The translations under genes were made by a program, and so were the position numbers. The notes under the pieces are model-generated. The model had not been told where the DNA came from and ran no database searches. It saw nothing but the letters and a program-made list of their open reading frames with translations. Positions 24,130 to 33,909 of a stretch of DNA of 64,000 nt are shown piece after piece; positions within the stretch are counted from its first letter, which is position 1; each line of letters opens with the position of its first letter. The stretch is taken from assembly GCA_028274465.1 (NCBI GenBank), contig CM051456.1, forward strand, positions 86,228,753 through 86,292,752, read 5' to 3'. This stretch comes from Plantago ovata. Taxonomy: Eukaryota; Streptophyta; Magnoliopsida; Lamiales; Plantaginaceae.

Positions 24130-24198
24130 AGAAGGAGGGGCTCGAACTCGGGACCTCTAAGATAGTCACACAACTCTTAACCAACTGAGCCAAAAGAC
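24130..24198 (-). other. tRNA-like segment in LTR 1 of element F
   Basis: Read on the minus strand: an A-box-like TGGCTCAGTTGG (24181-24192) and a B-box-like GAGTTCGAGCC (24139-24149), about 31 bp apart, as in a tRNA or tRNA-derived SINE head. The predicted cloverleaf is imperfect, so this is a tRNA relic or a convergent Pol III-like promoter, not a confident functional tRNA. The same segment occurs in LTR 2. Confidence 0.55.
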
Positions 24199-25330
24199 AA
24201 CTAGTTACACAACTTCACCAAGACAAAAAGCAATTAACTAGCTTTTAAAAAACACTTTCAAACTCAGATTTGAGAATTACCGATATATCCTCACAGATGA
24301 TTGCAAAACAGTACTACAGTTTCTTACAAACTTCAGAACAGTCCTCAAAAGAAATTCGGTTTAACAGTTCAGTCCAGAGGTTGTGAAATTACTAATTTAC
24401 CCTCAAAACAGTAATTGCAGAAAAGTCTTTTTCGAATTTTCAGAAAGTACAAATAAGTCCAACAAGTCTCAAAACATGCACAACGGTCGACACAAGTCCA
24501 GGAATCTCCTAATCTAGTCCTCTGCCAGTCAACGCTGGTCAAAGCATAATTGTAAAAAGGTCCTTTAAATTTCCAGAGATCTGAAAACAAGTCCTCACAG
24601 GTTTTAGTTATTACCAAATCAGTCCACAAACAACAACATACTCAATCCAGTGCTACCCTAAGTCCGAGTTCGAGGTTGGAAACGAGATCAGAACATAGCA
24701 AGGGCAAAACGGGCATAAGAGGAAAAAGGGAAGAATTTGAAAAGGATATAAAGGAATCGGGATTTACCTTCCAATGGAAACGGAACGAATCTGAAATTCA
24801 AACAAAAATAAAAACGGGATTTAATCCCAGAAACGAGTTAGAATTGAATCAAGAGGAATGAAATCGATTAGAAGAAGGGAAAAAGGAGAGAAGTAGAACA
24901 GATCAGAGACTTACCGACGAGAATACGAGATCGGAGAGAGCTAGAACGGGGCAAGGGGCGGAGCTGGGCGGCACGAACCGGACAGGACGGCGGCTGATCG
25001 AGCGGAACAGAACAAATCAGGGCGCCGGTTGATGATGTCGATGTAAAATGAAGATGAGATGATGATGGTAGCTGCGATGATGATGATAAGGGAATCATGA
25101 TGATGATGATGTTATAAAACCTATGGGGGATGGTGGTGATTTTCGAGCAGGTGCAGGGAGATGGTGGTGGTTCGAGGTGTTGATGATGACGGTAGTAGAT
25201 ATGATGAGATGAGATAAAGATTGATGGGTGATGGAGATGGAGAGACGGGAGAGACCATAGCAAGTTTTGTTTCGTTTCTTTTCTCCGAGTTGTTGTTGTT
25301 GGCGTGAATGAGGGGGGAGAAGAGATCAAA

Positions 25331-25349
25331 TTAGGTTTAGGGTTTAGGG
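25331..25349 (-). promoter_or_regulatory. Telobox-like sequence in LTR of element F
   Basis: TTAGGTTTAGGGTTTAGGG, i.e. CCCTAAACCCTAAACC on the element strand. Such short telomere-like motifs are common in plant promoters and 5' leaders. It is too short to be telomeric. Confidence 0.5.
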
Positions 25350-25577
25350 TGGATGAATGGGCCAAATGGAATGGGCCACAAATTGGGCCAGGAATTTAGC
25401 TAACATGACTTGGGCCTCAATTCGAATTGCTAGTTGATCCAACAGAACGAATTAATGGTACGTGAACTATCAAATGATGTAATCGATTGCGCGGGAATTA
25501 AATTAAATAACTATCAAAAAATATTCAATTATTTAGGTAATTAATAAAAATAAATAAAGAAAAATACGGGCGTTACA

Positions 25578-25590
25578 CTTTCCCCCCTTA
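25578..25590 (-). other. Polypurine tract of element F
   Basis: Read on the minus strand: TAAGGGGGGAAAG, immediately before the LTR start TGTAACGCCCG. Confidence 0.85.
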
Positions 25591-25853
25591 AACGAAGTTT
25601 CTTCCTCGAAACTTAACTAACGCGAAACTAACGAACGTGGAACACAAAAACGAAAGTCTTCAACTTTAAACGCCGGATGAAACGAACAAGTTCGCAAATT
25701 AAAAGTTAATGGAAGTCGTAACTAACCTAAGGAAAATAAAGCTCACTTCTTCAGCAAGAACATTTATCCGTAAATCCTCAATAGACACTCAATATTTAAA
25801 CTTCAAGTGAGTCTAGCCTAAAGAAATAGGTGCAGTTCGATAAACAAACATAC
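25591..25853. other. Non-coding stretch between gag and polypurine tract of element F
   Basis: It is AT-rich with no open frame or recognisable motif. In autonomous relatives pol would lie at this point. Confidence 0.5.
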
Positions 25854-27024
25854 TTAGAAGAAGTTTGTCCAAATGAGCGTACCTTTTGCCACACTTGTTG
25901 AGGGAGTCTCATGTCCGATCATACTATAAACTCTTGGCTTGGCCTTCGTACTACTACCTTGATTCTTTGAAGCGGTGCCTCCAGATCTTCCTTCTTCCAT
26001 CAGGGAGTTCCGTCGCGGACAAACATTGATCTTATGCTCCTTGCTTCCACATGCCAAGCATACACCTTGCTTCCTCCAACAATTCTTCTCCTTATGAGTT
26101 GTGCCTCCGCAGAAATTGCAATTTCTTCAAGATGGTTGTTCAGTACTTTCAGCCACATGAAGAGATCGACTTTCCTGTTGGCGGAGAGAATACTTGGATG
26201 GGGACCGATGATCCTTGCCATCCTTGCTACTTTTGTGATCTAGACTCCTCTTTCGAGATCGCCGGGGTTCATAGCTCTCGAGTTCTCCCAGACCACTCTT
26301 CACTTCACTAGCTATTTTCACGGCTTTCGCGTAGGTTGACAACTCGATCCCAAACAGGTTGTATCGGATTTCCGACTTGAAACCCTTCACAAAGTGACGT
26401 ACTTTCTCCCTCTCGTCATACTGAAAGTGCGGCACATACTTCAACAGCCGAGTGATCTCTGAGTCATAGTCAGCGACGGTCATCCTTCCTTGCACCAGGT
26501 TTTGGAATTCATCCCTCCTGTTCTCGCGAACCAAACGGGGTACGAACTTGTCCATAAACTCCTTCTCGAAGTTCTCCCAGGTACGGCCAACTTGCTCTTG
26601 TCTGCATCTAGTGTCCACGGACCTCCACCAGTTTCTTGCTGCTCCCACGAATTGGAATGCTGCAAGTTCAATCTTTCTCTTGTCCGAGTACTGCAGAATT
26701 AAACAAGTCCTCCATGCTTTCTAGCCAGAGTTCAGCCTTGTGGGCGTCAGGCGCCCCATCGAAACTGTGGGGATGGAAACGGGTGAACCGTTCAGCAGCT
26801 TGATCGATCGTTTGAGTCGGTGGCGGTGCAACAGGCTAAGCGGGTGGTGGCCTAAAACGGCGCATAGTCTCGCTGATGTTTCCCAAGGCGGCAATGATCC
26901 GTTGAACTTTGTCCGAAGTGCCATCATTGTTGTTGTTGTCATTGCTGGGGCTCCCGCTGTTGGTGTTGTTGTTGCCGTTGTTGGTGTTGTTGTTGCCGTT
27001 GCGAGTGTTGATCCTTGGAGCCAT
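25854..27024 (-). pseudogene. Gag region of element F
   Basis: The start MAPRINTRNGNNNTN opens an Asn-rich tract. It is followed by a gypsy Retrotrans_gag core with the motifs NWWRSVDTRC, WENFEKEFMDKFVP, EFQNLVQGRMTVADYDSEITRLLKY and REKVRHFVKGF. Near 26023-26115 two CCHC knuckles can be read on the minus strand (CNFCGGTTHKEKNC and CLACGSKEHKINVC). Gag forms the particle shell and packages RNA. The paired knuckles and core resemble chromovirus-type gypsy elements. Broken, about three breaks. Since no pol follows, enzymes would have to come from another element. Confidence 0.82.
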
Positions 27025-27550
27025 CCTATCGCAATTAGTCTAAGGTAAGTAACGTCGTTAATCGTCTTCGAGTGCGACTTCCCTAAGGCGTATCGAGAAC
27101 TAAGGCATAAACTTAAGGTCAAACTGTTACATAAATGAAAGTGTAAGGCATGCAATTAATAATGGTGTAAGAAATAAAACATTTTTAAACAGCATAACAT
27201 GCAATTGACTTAACTCAGCAAAATCAGAAGAACAATCTCGGTAAAAGTAAACAGAGTTAACAATAATATCATGCGATAAGGAAAAGTACTTGATTCAGTA
27301 AACATGCAGATAAGTCATTTCAAAACTTTAGGACAAAACAAGGCAAGCAACTTAATAATCAATCAAACATCAAATGGCAATAACAGAGAGTTGTATCAAA
27401 ATCATAACGGAATGACGGTGCAGAGTTAGTACGAAAGACTCAGACGAAGATATAATTAAACGGAAAACGTGTAACTAAATCTAGCGACTCGAACCCTCAC
27501 ACACACCCCCAAAGGTCAGAAGATCCTATCCTAGCAAGCTTGAGTTTGTA
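27025..27550 (-). other. Untranslated leader of element F
   Basis: About 500 bp lie between primer site and gag start. It is AT-rich and I see no ORF or other feature. Confidence 0.5.
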
Positions 27551-27567
27551 CTCAAGCTCTGATACCA
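27551..27567 (-). other. Primer binding site of element F, initiator-Met tRNA
   Basis: Read on the minus strand: TGGTATCAGAGCTTGAG, two bases inside the LTR. Confidence 0.9.
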
Positions 27568-27569
27568 AC

Positions 27570-29260
27570 TGTAACGGTACCGATTTTTAAAATAAAATAA
27601 TGCGTTCAAAAATAAAGTGAATTTGAAAATTCAAAAGCAACGGTCTTCAAAAGAAAATAAGGAACGGGTTTTGGCGTTCAAATGAGTTCACAAAATTTAA
27701 GGTAGGAAAGCGATACAGTAACTAAACTCAAAGTCAACTTTAAAATGAACAGACAGTGAAATAGAAAGAGTTTTTATTCTTATTTCTAAAAAATAAAATC
27801 CCACGAGCTCCCAAACCCAACTCTCAGTCGCTGGACGCCTAGACTTGATCTTCTCCAATAGAATCTACAAGGAAGGAATTTTGAAAACAGAAAGAGAATG
27901 AGATAAAGGATCTTAGTGAGGTTCGAAAAGTTAACATAAAGAAAGGATAAACAGTTTTTAAAACAAAAGAATTTGTTACACTTATGACAAAAGATAAAAC
28001 AGATAACAGATAAGACAAATACAGAACATAACAGATTTCGTTGGTGCAGCCCTCCTTATTGCTCCTACTCCCAGATTGCCCTTATAACTCCCTCCAGAGG
28101 GTTAACAACTCTTGACAAACAGAACATGCAGACAGTAACAGGCAGTACTCGAGATATCGAGAAATGTTCCTGCAGAAGAATTAGTACCAAACAGAATAAC
28201 AACAAACAATATAAGTAAAATAGTCATACTTAGGACATATTTACTTTTAAAGCAGTAGCATACAAAATACAATCAACATGTGTGTATATACATGTATAGC
28301 ACATAGCCTTCCAGGTTTTAAAAACAAGCGAACTTTGGGGGAACACTCACCTTAAGCCTTGCAAGCAATGATCCACAAAAGCACAACGAACTAAGAGTTA
28401 ACGGACGGAGCACCTAAACAGAAAGTATCTAGTTATTAACTAGAAGTTGAACGAAAGCTAAACGAATGAAAATTAAAAGGTTGGTGAAGGATTGGCAAAG
28501 GTGGGGCTCGAACTCGGGACCTCTAAGATAGTCACACAACTGTTAACCAACTGAGCTAGAAGACAACTAGTTACGCAACTTCACCAAGACAAAAAGCAAT
28601 TCACTAGCTTTTAGAAAACACTTTCAAACTCATATTTCAGAATTACCGATATATCCTCACAGATGATTGCAAAACAGTACTACAGTTTCTTACAAACATC
28701 AGAACAGTCCTCAAAAGAAATTCGGTTTAACAGTTTAGTCCAGAGGTTGTGAAATTACTAATTTACCCTCAAAACAGTAATTGCAGAAAAGTCTTTTTTA
28801 AATTTTCAGAAAGTACAAATAAGTCCAACAAGTCTCAAAACATGCACAACGGTCGACACAAGTCCAGAAATCTCCTAATCTAGTCCTCACATGTTTTAGT
28901 TATTACCAAATCAGTCCACAAACAACAACATACTCAATCCAGTGCTACCCTAAGTCCGAGTTGGAGGTTGGAAACGAGTTCAGAACACAGCAAGGGCAAA
29001 ATGGGCATAATAAGAAAAAGGGAAGAATTTGAAAAGGAGATAAAGGAATTGGGATTTACCTTCCAATGGAAACGGAACGAATCTGAAATTCAAACAAAAA
29101 TAAAAACGGGATTTAATCCCAGAAACGAGTTAGAATTGAATCAAGAGGAATGAAATCAATTAGAAGAAGGAGAAAAGGAGACAAGTAGAACAGACTAGAG
29201 ACTTACCGGCGAGAATACGGCACCGGAGAGAGCTAGAACGGCGAAAGGGGCGGAGCTAGG
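27570..29260 (-). repeat. 5' LTR of element F, cut by element B
   Basis: It matches 23040-24967 and lacks one block of roughly 120-200 bp that LTR 1 has near 23590-23790. The tRNA-like segment recurs at 28495-28568. The alignment ends at CGGAGCTAGG where element B begins. The missing outer part is not seen inside this window. Confidence 0.87.
28495..28568 (-). other. tRNA-like segment in LTR 2 of element F
   Basis: B-box-like at 28504-28514 and A-box-like TAGCTCAGTTGG at 28548-28559, minus strand. This is the same segment as in LTR 1. The A-box here is closer to consensus. Confidence 0.55.
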
Positions 29261-29610
29261 TGATGAACGTGTATTTTACACTTTCATTCGAATCTTTTTT
29301 TACCAATTTAGCTATCCTCTATGTTAATTTAGCTATATTTTTGTGCATTTTATTAGAATAGTGTCACGTTTCCCTTTAGTTTGCATTTTACAGGTTATAG
29401 GTGAAAAACGTGATTTTTCGGGCAATTATATTGAAGAGAACGAAGAATTGGTGTCCCGAGGACATTTTTGGAGTATTTAGAAGATTCCGGATGGGATTTG
29501 AAGTCTAGGGGTCTGAAGGCTAAAATGTCACTAGAAGGCAGAAACCGAGTCCGAAAAGGAAAAGAAATCCAAAAACGCGTCGAAAGCGCGTCCTTGGCCG
29601 ACTGGAACTC

Positions 29611-29692
29611 TCGGGCGATTCGCCCGGGACGTGGGGCGGTTCGCCCCACACCAGGCGATTCGCCCGGTGTGTGGGGCGACTCGCCCCACACG
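29611..29692 (+). repeat. GC-palindrome array upstream of the LTR TATA box (B, 5' LTR)
   Basis: Four imperfect palindromes lie head to tail: CGGGCGATTCGCCCG, GTGGGGCGGTTCGCCCCAC, AGGCGATTCGCCC and GTGGGGCGACTCGCCCCAC. Similar arrays occur at 36616-36695, 37553-37618, 44531-44584, 45472-45552, 54566-54647 and 63101-63143. Confidence 0.85.
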
Positions 29693-29702
29693 TTCCGAAC
29701 TC

Positions 29703-29712
29703 CTATATATAG
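29703..29712 (+). promoter_or_regulatory. TATA box of element B 5' LTR
   Basis: CTATATATAG followed by TTGCTCAG and a CT-rich stretch. The same decamer sits at 36708-36717 (+), 37535-37544 (-), 44512-44521 (-), 45451-45460 (-), 54545-54554 (-) and 63157-63166 (+), always just after the GC array in element sense. Confidence 0.85.
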
Positions 29713-30462
29713 TTGCTCAGTTTTCTCCGTTTTTGATACTTTCTCAGACCTTTTTCATACCTTTCTCATTAGTTTTAGGTAGGAATTCTCCAGAGCCTGT
29801 TCTGGGAATTCTTAGCATAGGAGACACTTTTTCTTATCGATTTGGAGCTTGTGAGATCGTGATTCTTCGGAGATTGACAACCTTCGTCGGTAACATTGTA
29901 TCTCAGATTTTTCTATTTATATTTATTTATCTTTCAACATGTTTTCATTCAATCTTGCTATGATTTCTGTTGATTGCATGACATCTATGAGTAGCTAAAT
30001 CTATCGTTGGTGATAGTATGTAATTTCTTAGCGAAGGGTTATTAATTATGCTGATGGCGGTAAAGCGAATCAGACTTTGAGTTATTGTTTTATTTCTTTG
30101 ATCTATCTAAGCCCTCTATCTTCGTAGTGTTGAATAAAACGGAACACATTGGACAATTCATGATCAAAGATCTCTATGCAAAACGATCGGGTACTTCATG
30201 CATGATTATTAACCCATTATGCTTTGAATGATCATACTATCACTAACTTCCATTATCTTGATAAGAAAAACCTGTGCTAAGTCGTCTGTTGATTTTATAG
30301 TTTAAGTTAAATTAGATAAAGCTAGTTATAGTCCTTAGAGATCGACACTCGAGGTTATTTTACTGCTACACTACGGTTTTCGTTGTAGTTGTGAATCGCC
30401 TTTTGGCTAAAAAATAAATTTATTTGATTAATTAGAATCTGACAAATTCCGGTTTATCAAAT

Positions 30463-30480
30463 TGGCACCGTTGCCGGGGA
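30463..30480 (+). other. Primer binding site of element B, tRNA-Asp
   Basis: It matches TGGCGCCGTTGCCGGGGA, the complement of the plant tRNA-Asp 3' end, with one difference. Confidence 0.88.
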
Positions 30481-30603
30481 CTATACTCCTTTTTTCTGTT
30501 TAGCTTTTATATATTTTCAGCATTCAATTCCTGGTTTTAGTAGTTTTTATTTTTTCTATTTGATCTCTCTGATACTCCGTTCTTAGCTTGTTACAGATAG
30601 TGT

Positions 30604-32762
30604 ATGCGAACTACACGATCTAGGGGAACACCGCTTGCTGAATCAATCGCTGAAATCGACAGAGTCTACCACCAAAGAAGGCGACTACTTCGACGACGTG
30701 AACTAGAGGAAATAGAGGATACCTATTTCTCTGAATCTCTACACAGTCTTTTAAGGAAATCGTCTTAATGGCAAAAGCTAGACCACTGAAAGCATGGGTT
30801 CAACCCTCCAAGGATCGTATGAGGGGACCGGCGATAGTTCTTTCGCATGCAACTCGAGATCTGGAAATCAAAAGCCACGCGTTCCAACAACTTCCGAGGT
30901 TCTATGGCTTAGCAAGGGAAGATGTGATGGGGTACTTGCACGATACCGATGATTTCGTCAACCAACTCCCACGACCCGGAGCTGAAATAACAACGGATGA
31001 GTTGAGGATGAAGGTTTTTGCTATGGGGCTTGGCGACAGAGCCAAGTCATGGTTGAGTTCTCTACCGGCGGGTTCGCTGGACACTTGGGAGAAAGTTTTT
31101 TCAGCTTTCATGGAGAAATACTTCCCTCACACCTTGACTACCGTGCTTAAGGCGCAAATCACTGGGTTCAAACAAGACTATGATGAGACCATCTACACCG
31201 CATTTGAGAGGTTCCAAGACCTCATGAACAAGTGCCCTCACCATGGTTTTGAGCTTTCGGATCTTGTCCAACACTTCTACAATGGACTGACCTTTGAGAA
31301 CCAACAAGTGGTGGATTTCCAATGCCGTGGCAATATTTGGGAAGAAACCGCGGAAGCCGTCTTGGCGGTTTTCCAAAGGCTTGCTAAGGGTTCGCAATTC
31401 AAGGATCCAAGAGAAATGGTTAGGAGACGTGGACCTGAAGCTCCACCTACTCAGGAGGCCCCTATGTATGGAGGGAATGGGGATCGATTCGAGTGCTTTA
31501 CCAATGAGTTGAAACAAGTCCTCAAGAACTCCGCAGGAACAGCTATGTCAAACGAGGTTTGCCGTATATGCAAGAACTATGGGCATGGAGCTCATATGTG
31601 TAGATCGGAGCTTTCATATGATGATGGCAATTGGGTTCAAGGAGGCGAAGAGGGAGCCTTTGCTACGGAATTTGGTACTCAAGAAGCTAGCTACGGACAA
31701 GATGGTAGAAATCCTCAAGGTGGATTTTGGAGAAGAGGGTTCCGGAACAATCAAGGATATGCACCGGCTAGCCAAACTTATGGCCCTAACCAAGACCGTA
31801 GTAGGCTTAACTATGGTAATGATCACTGCGAAAATCCCGCTCCCAAAGAGCAACCGAAGTCGAAGACAGCTCTACTCATGGAGAACTTGCAAAAGATGGT
31901 TGATCACACCCAAAGTTTTCTTAAGCGTTATGAAGAAGATTCTGAGAAGACTAGGGCGAGGCTTGATCGTTTGGAAGAGAGCACTAGGCTCGCCCATCAA
32001 AAGATGCAAGAGTTGATTGACCGTGGAGCAAGTAGGGAGCAAGGGAAGTTGCCTAGCAACACTGAGAAGTCGATGTCCATTACCTTGGTGGGTGATCTTC
32101 CAGTAGAAATCACCATCAAGAAGGTTGCTAAGTGTGAGCGTTGCAAGGATGAAGAACCCCCACTAGCCAAGGAAGAAGAGAAGGACCTTGGTTCTGATGA
32201 GAGTGAAGGGGAGCAAGAGGATCCCGAGCCAATCCCTCAAAGTTTCGATGTTAAGGTCGGGATTGGTGAACTTGAAGATGTTCGTGCTACACTAGACACG
32301 GGATCTTACTCTAATGTGCTCCCAATGAATGTGTTTGAGAAGAGTAGCCTTGGAAAACTATCTGAGCATAAGGCTATTGCGCAATTGGCGGATAGATCCT
32401 TTGTGAGACCCGAAGGCGTTGTGAAGAACGTATTGGTTAAGATTGGTGAAGCTTCTGTGTACACCAATTTTGTAGTTATTCCGGCATCTACACCTGGGAT
32501 GGGGGATGTCGTTCTCTTGGGGTGAACGTTCTTGACTAAGCTACGCTCCGTGATAGACATCTACCGAAGAACTTGCACCATTGAGGTGGATGGCAAGCAA
32601 CATGTGTTGCGAGCCATATCTGATCCAAATATTCACTTCAATGCTTCTCACACCATTAACTACTTTGGTCTTGTTGTCTATGTTCATTCTCATTCACAAG
32701 TTCGTGGCATGAGGAGGAGATCCATGAAGGGGAAGTCTAGTACCCTCAAGAAGAAGAGCTAG
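30604..32762 (+). pseudogene. Gag-protease of element B
   Basis: The start MRTTRSRGTPLAESI corresponds to MPHTRSRGTPLADSI in element C. The Athila/Tat-type Gag core follows (FQQLPRFYGLAREDVMGYL, RAKSWLSSLPAGS, WEKVFSAFMEKYFP, FERFQDLMNKCPHHG). One CCHC knuckle, CRICKNYGHGAHMC, a Glu/Lys-rich coiled-coil-like stretch, and an aspartic protease with DTGSYSNVLPMNVF and a C-terminal VVLLG motif come next. It would form particles and cleave the precursor. It is broken, with about two or three breaks. The protein-level match to the copy in C is very high. Confidence 0.9.
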
Positions 32763-32805
32763 GAGCGAGAAGAAGTCGAGTCAAAGACTATAAATAATGG
32801 CGCTA

Positions 32806-32823
32806 TCCGGGAGGCAACCCGGA
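32806..32823 (+). other. Conserved hairpin after gag-protease (B)
   Basis: TCCGGGAGGCAACCCGGA: arms TCCGGG and CCCGGA around a short loop, about 45 bp after the stop. The same hairpin lies at 49252-49269 (D) and 59371-59388 (E), and nearly the same at 41406-41422 (C). Confidence 0.75.
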
Positions 32824-33019
32824 GTTTTTATCGCTTTTTTACCGCTTTTTTGCATGCATTCATACATTGAACAATTTGCTTTTCTTATGTGAATTTGTTC
32901 GTCTCTGTGTCGTTTGTGCTTATGTTTATGTTTGAGTGAACTTTTTCGAGTGTTTATTATGCGTAGAATGGTTTTCGGGGATTAAAAACTGAGTTTTTCG
33001 AAAAAATTCGTCTCCCTAC

Positions 33020-33135
33020 CTCTGAAGGTGGGGGGCGAATCGCCCCACATGGCCAGAGAGCTTCGCGCCACATGTGGAGCGATTCGCCCCGCACGGGGCG
33101 AGTCACCCCACACACGGGGCGGTTCGCCACACACC
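33020..33135 (+). repeat. Internal GC-palindrome array upstream of ORF2 (B)
   Basis: It holds the motif type of the LTR arrays (GGGGCGAATCGCCCC, GGAGCGATTCGCCCC, GGGGCGGTTCGCC), between gag-protease and the UTR-like exon of ORF2. Counterparts lie at 41120-41215 (C), 48983-49060 (D) and 59585-59632 (E). Confidence 0.82.
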
Positions 33136-33363
33136 ATCTGAAGTTACAAAAATGGGAGACTTTCCCTTTTTTCCTCATTTTCTCCTCCTTTTCACTCTCT
33201 TACTCCCAAAAATCCCAAAAAATCGAAAATTCTTCAATCTTTCATAAAACCTTCAATCTTCCATCAAATTTTGTGTTCTTTAGCTTCAATCGAAGCCCAT
33301 TACGTGCTCTTTCTTTTCATCCGAACAACTTTCACACTAGTGCATTCGTTTTCCAGATCTGAG
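33136..33363 (+). other. 5'UTR-like exon before ORF2 (B)
   Basis: The stretch is CT-rich with no long frame, like a plant 5' leader, and ends CAGATCTGAG before GTATC. It is conserved at 40887-41115 (C), 48755-48975 (D) and 59640-59860 (E). Confidence 0.6.
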
Positions 33364-33909
33364 GTATCTTCACATGAACCCTAATTTTTCAAATATGGGG
33401 GTTTTCTGATTTATGCTGCAATTAGGCTTATATGATGTATGGCTTGGTTGTTTGTGTGATTAGAAACGTTATTCACTATCAATTGCATGTTCAATTATGC
33501 TTGGTTTGTTGGTTTGAGAATTTTGCTACTAGATGTCTATATCTCGTTATGCAATGTTTCTTTTCCTTCCATTCCGTACATATGATTGTATTTACTGATG
33601 TGATAATGATGGACATGATGGTAGAATGCATGATTGATGAGTTTGAGGATTTATGATGCTAGAATTTTTGCTACTATGGTATGAATTGAGCCTTATGATT
33701 TAAGGCTATTTGTTGTCTAGCAAGAGCTTAATGTGATATGTTACATGTCTTCGATATGTTGGTATGTTGCTTTTTAGTTATAGAAGTAGCTAGACTAGAC
33801 ATAGAGGTTTTGAGGAGTTCGATTGTTGTTATCACTCGTGCGTTTCGCTCTTGCATTTGCATATGCATAAATTTGTTTTGTTGTACGAGGTACTAATAGG
33901 TGTTTGCAG
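33364..33909 (+). other. Intron-like segment upstream of ORF2 (B)
   Basis: It begins GTATCTTCAC and ends TGTTTGCAG, T-rich throughout, 546 bp. The counterparts are 539 bp in C (40348-40886), 542 bp in D (48213-48754) and 544 bp in E (59861-60404). GT and AG are kept in all four copies. Confidence 0.65.

Larger units (their letters stand above)
23040..25577 (-). repeat. 3' LTR of element F
   Basis: It runs from TGTAACGGTACC to GGGCGTTACA. Inside are a tRNA-like segment (24130-24198), GC-rich and GATGAT-rich stretches (24950-25120), and a telobox (25331-25349). No gene is supported; a Ser/Pro/His-rich open frame at 24868-25365 is compositional. Confidence 0.9.
23040..29260 (-). mobile_element. 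Element F: non-autonomous Ty3/gypsy element with gag-only interior
   Basis: Two LTRs start TGTAACGGTACC on the plus strand (23040 and 27570). Between them is an interior of about 2 kb with polypurine tract, gag and an initiator-Met primer site, all read on the minus strand. No protease, RT or integrase is seen. LTR 1 is 2538 bp, longer than the whole interior. LTR 2 is cut at 29260 by element B. The LTRs differ by a few percent plus one block present in only one of them. It is broken, with about three breaks in gag. It is inserted in the LTR of copia 3. Confidence 0.87.
29261..30459 (+). repeat. 5' LTR of element B
   Basis: It runs TGATGAACGTG to GGTTTATCA, 1199 bp. A GC-palindrome array lies at 29611-29692 and a TATA box at 29703-29712. 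The block TATCTTCGTAGTGTTGAAT (near 30119) is present once. Confidence 0.9.

Noticed and set aside
24130-24198. Calling a functional tRNA gene
   Set aside because: The boxes are present, but I could not draw acceptor and anticodon stems that pair well, and it repeats in both LTRs.
25331-25349. Possible interstitial telomere repeat
   Set aside because: There are only two or three units of TTTAGGG. That is a telobox-sized motif, not a telomere relic.
24868-25365. Open frame rich in Ser, Pro, His and Thr on the minus strand
   Set aside because: It lies inside LTR 1 of element F and its content follows GATGAT and GC-rich composition. No domain is visible and the matching part of LTR 2 is absent, so conservation cannot be shown.
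26740-27048. Open frame on the plus strand rich in Val, Ala and Gly
   Set aside because: It is the reverse-strand shadow of the Asn-rich start of F gag.
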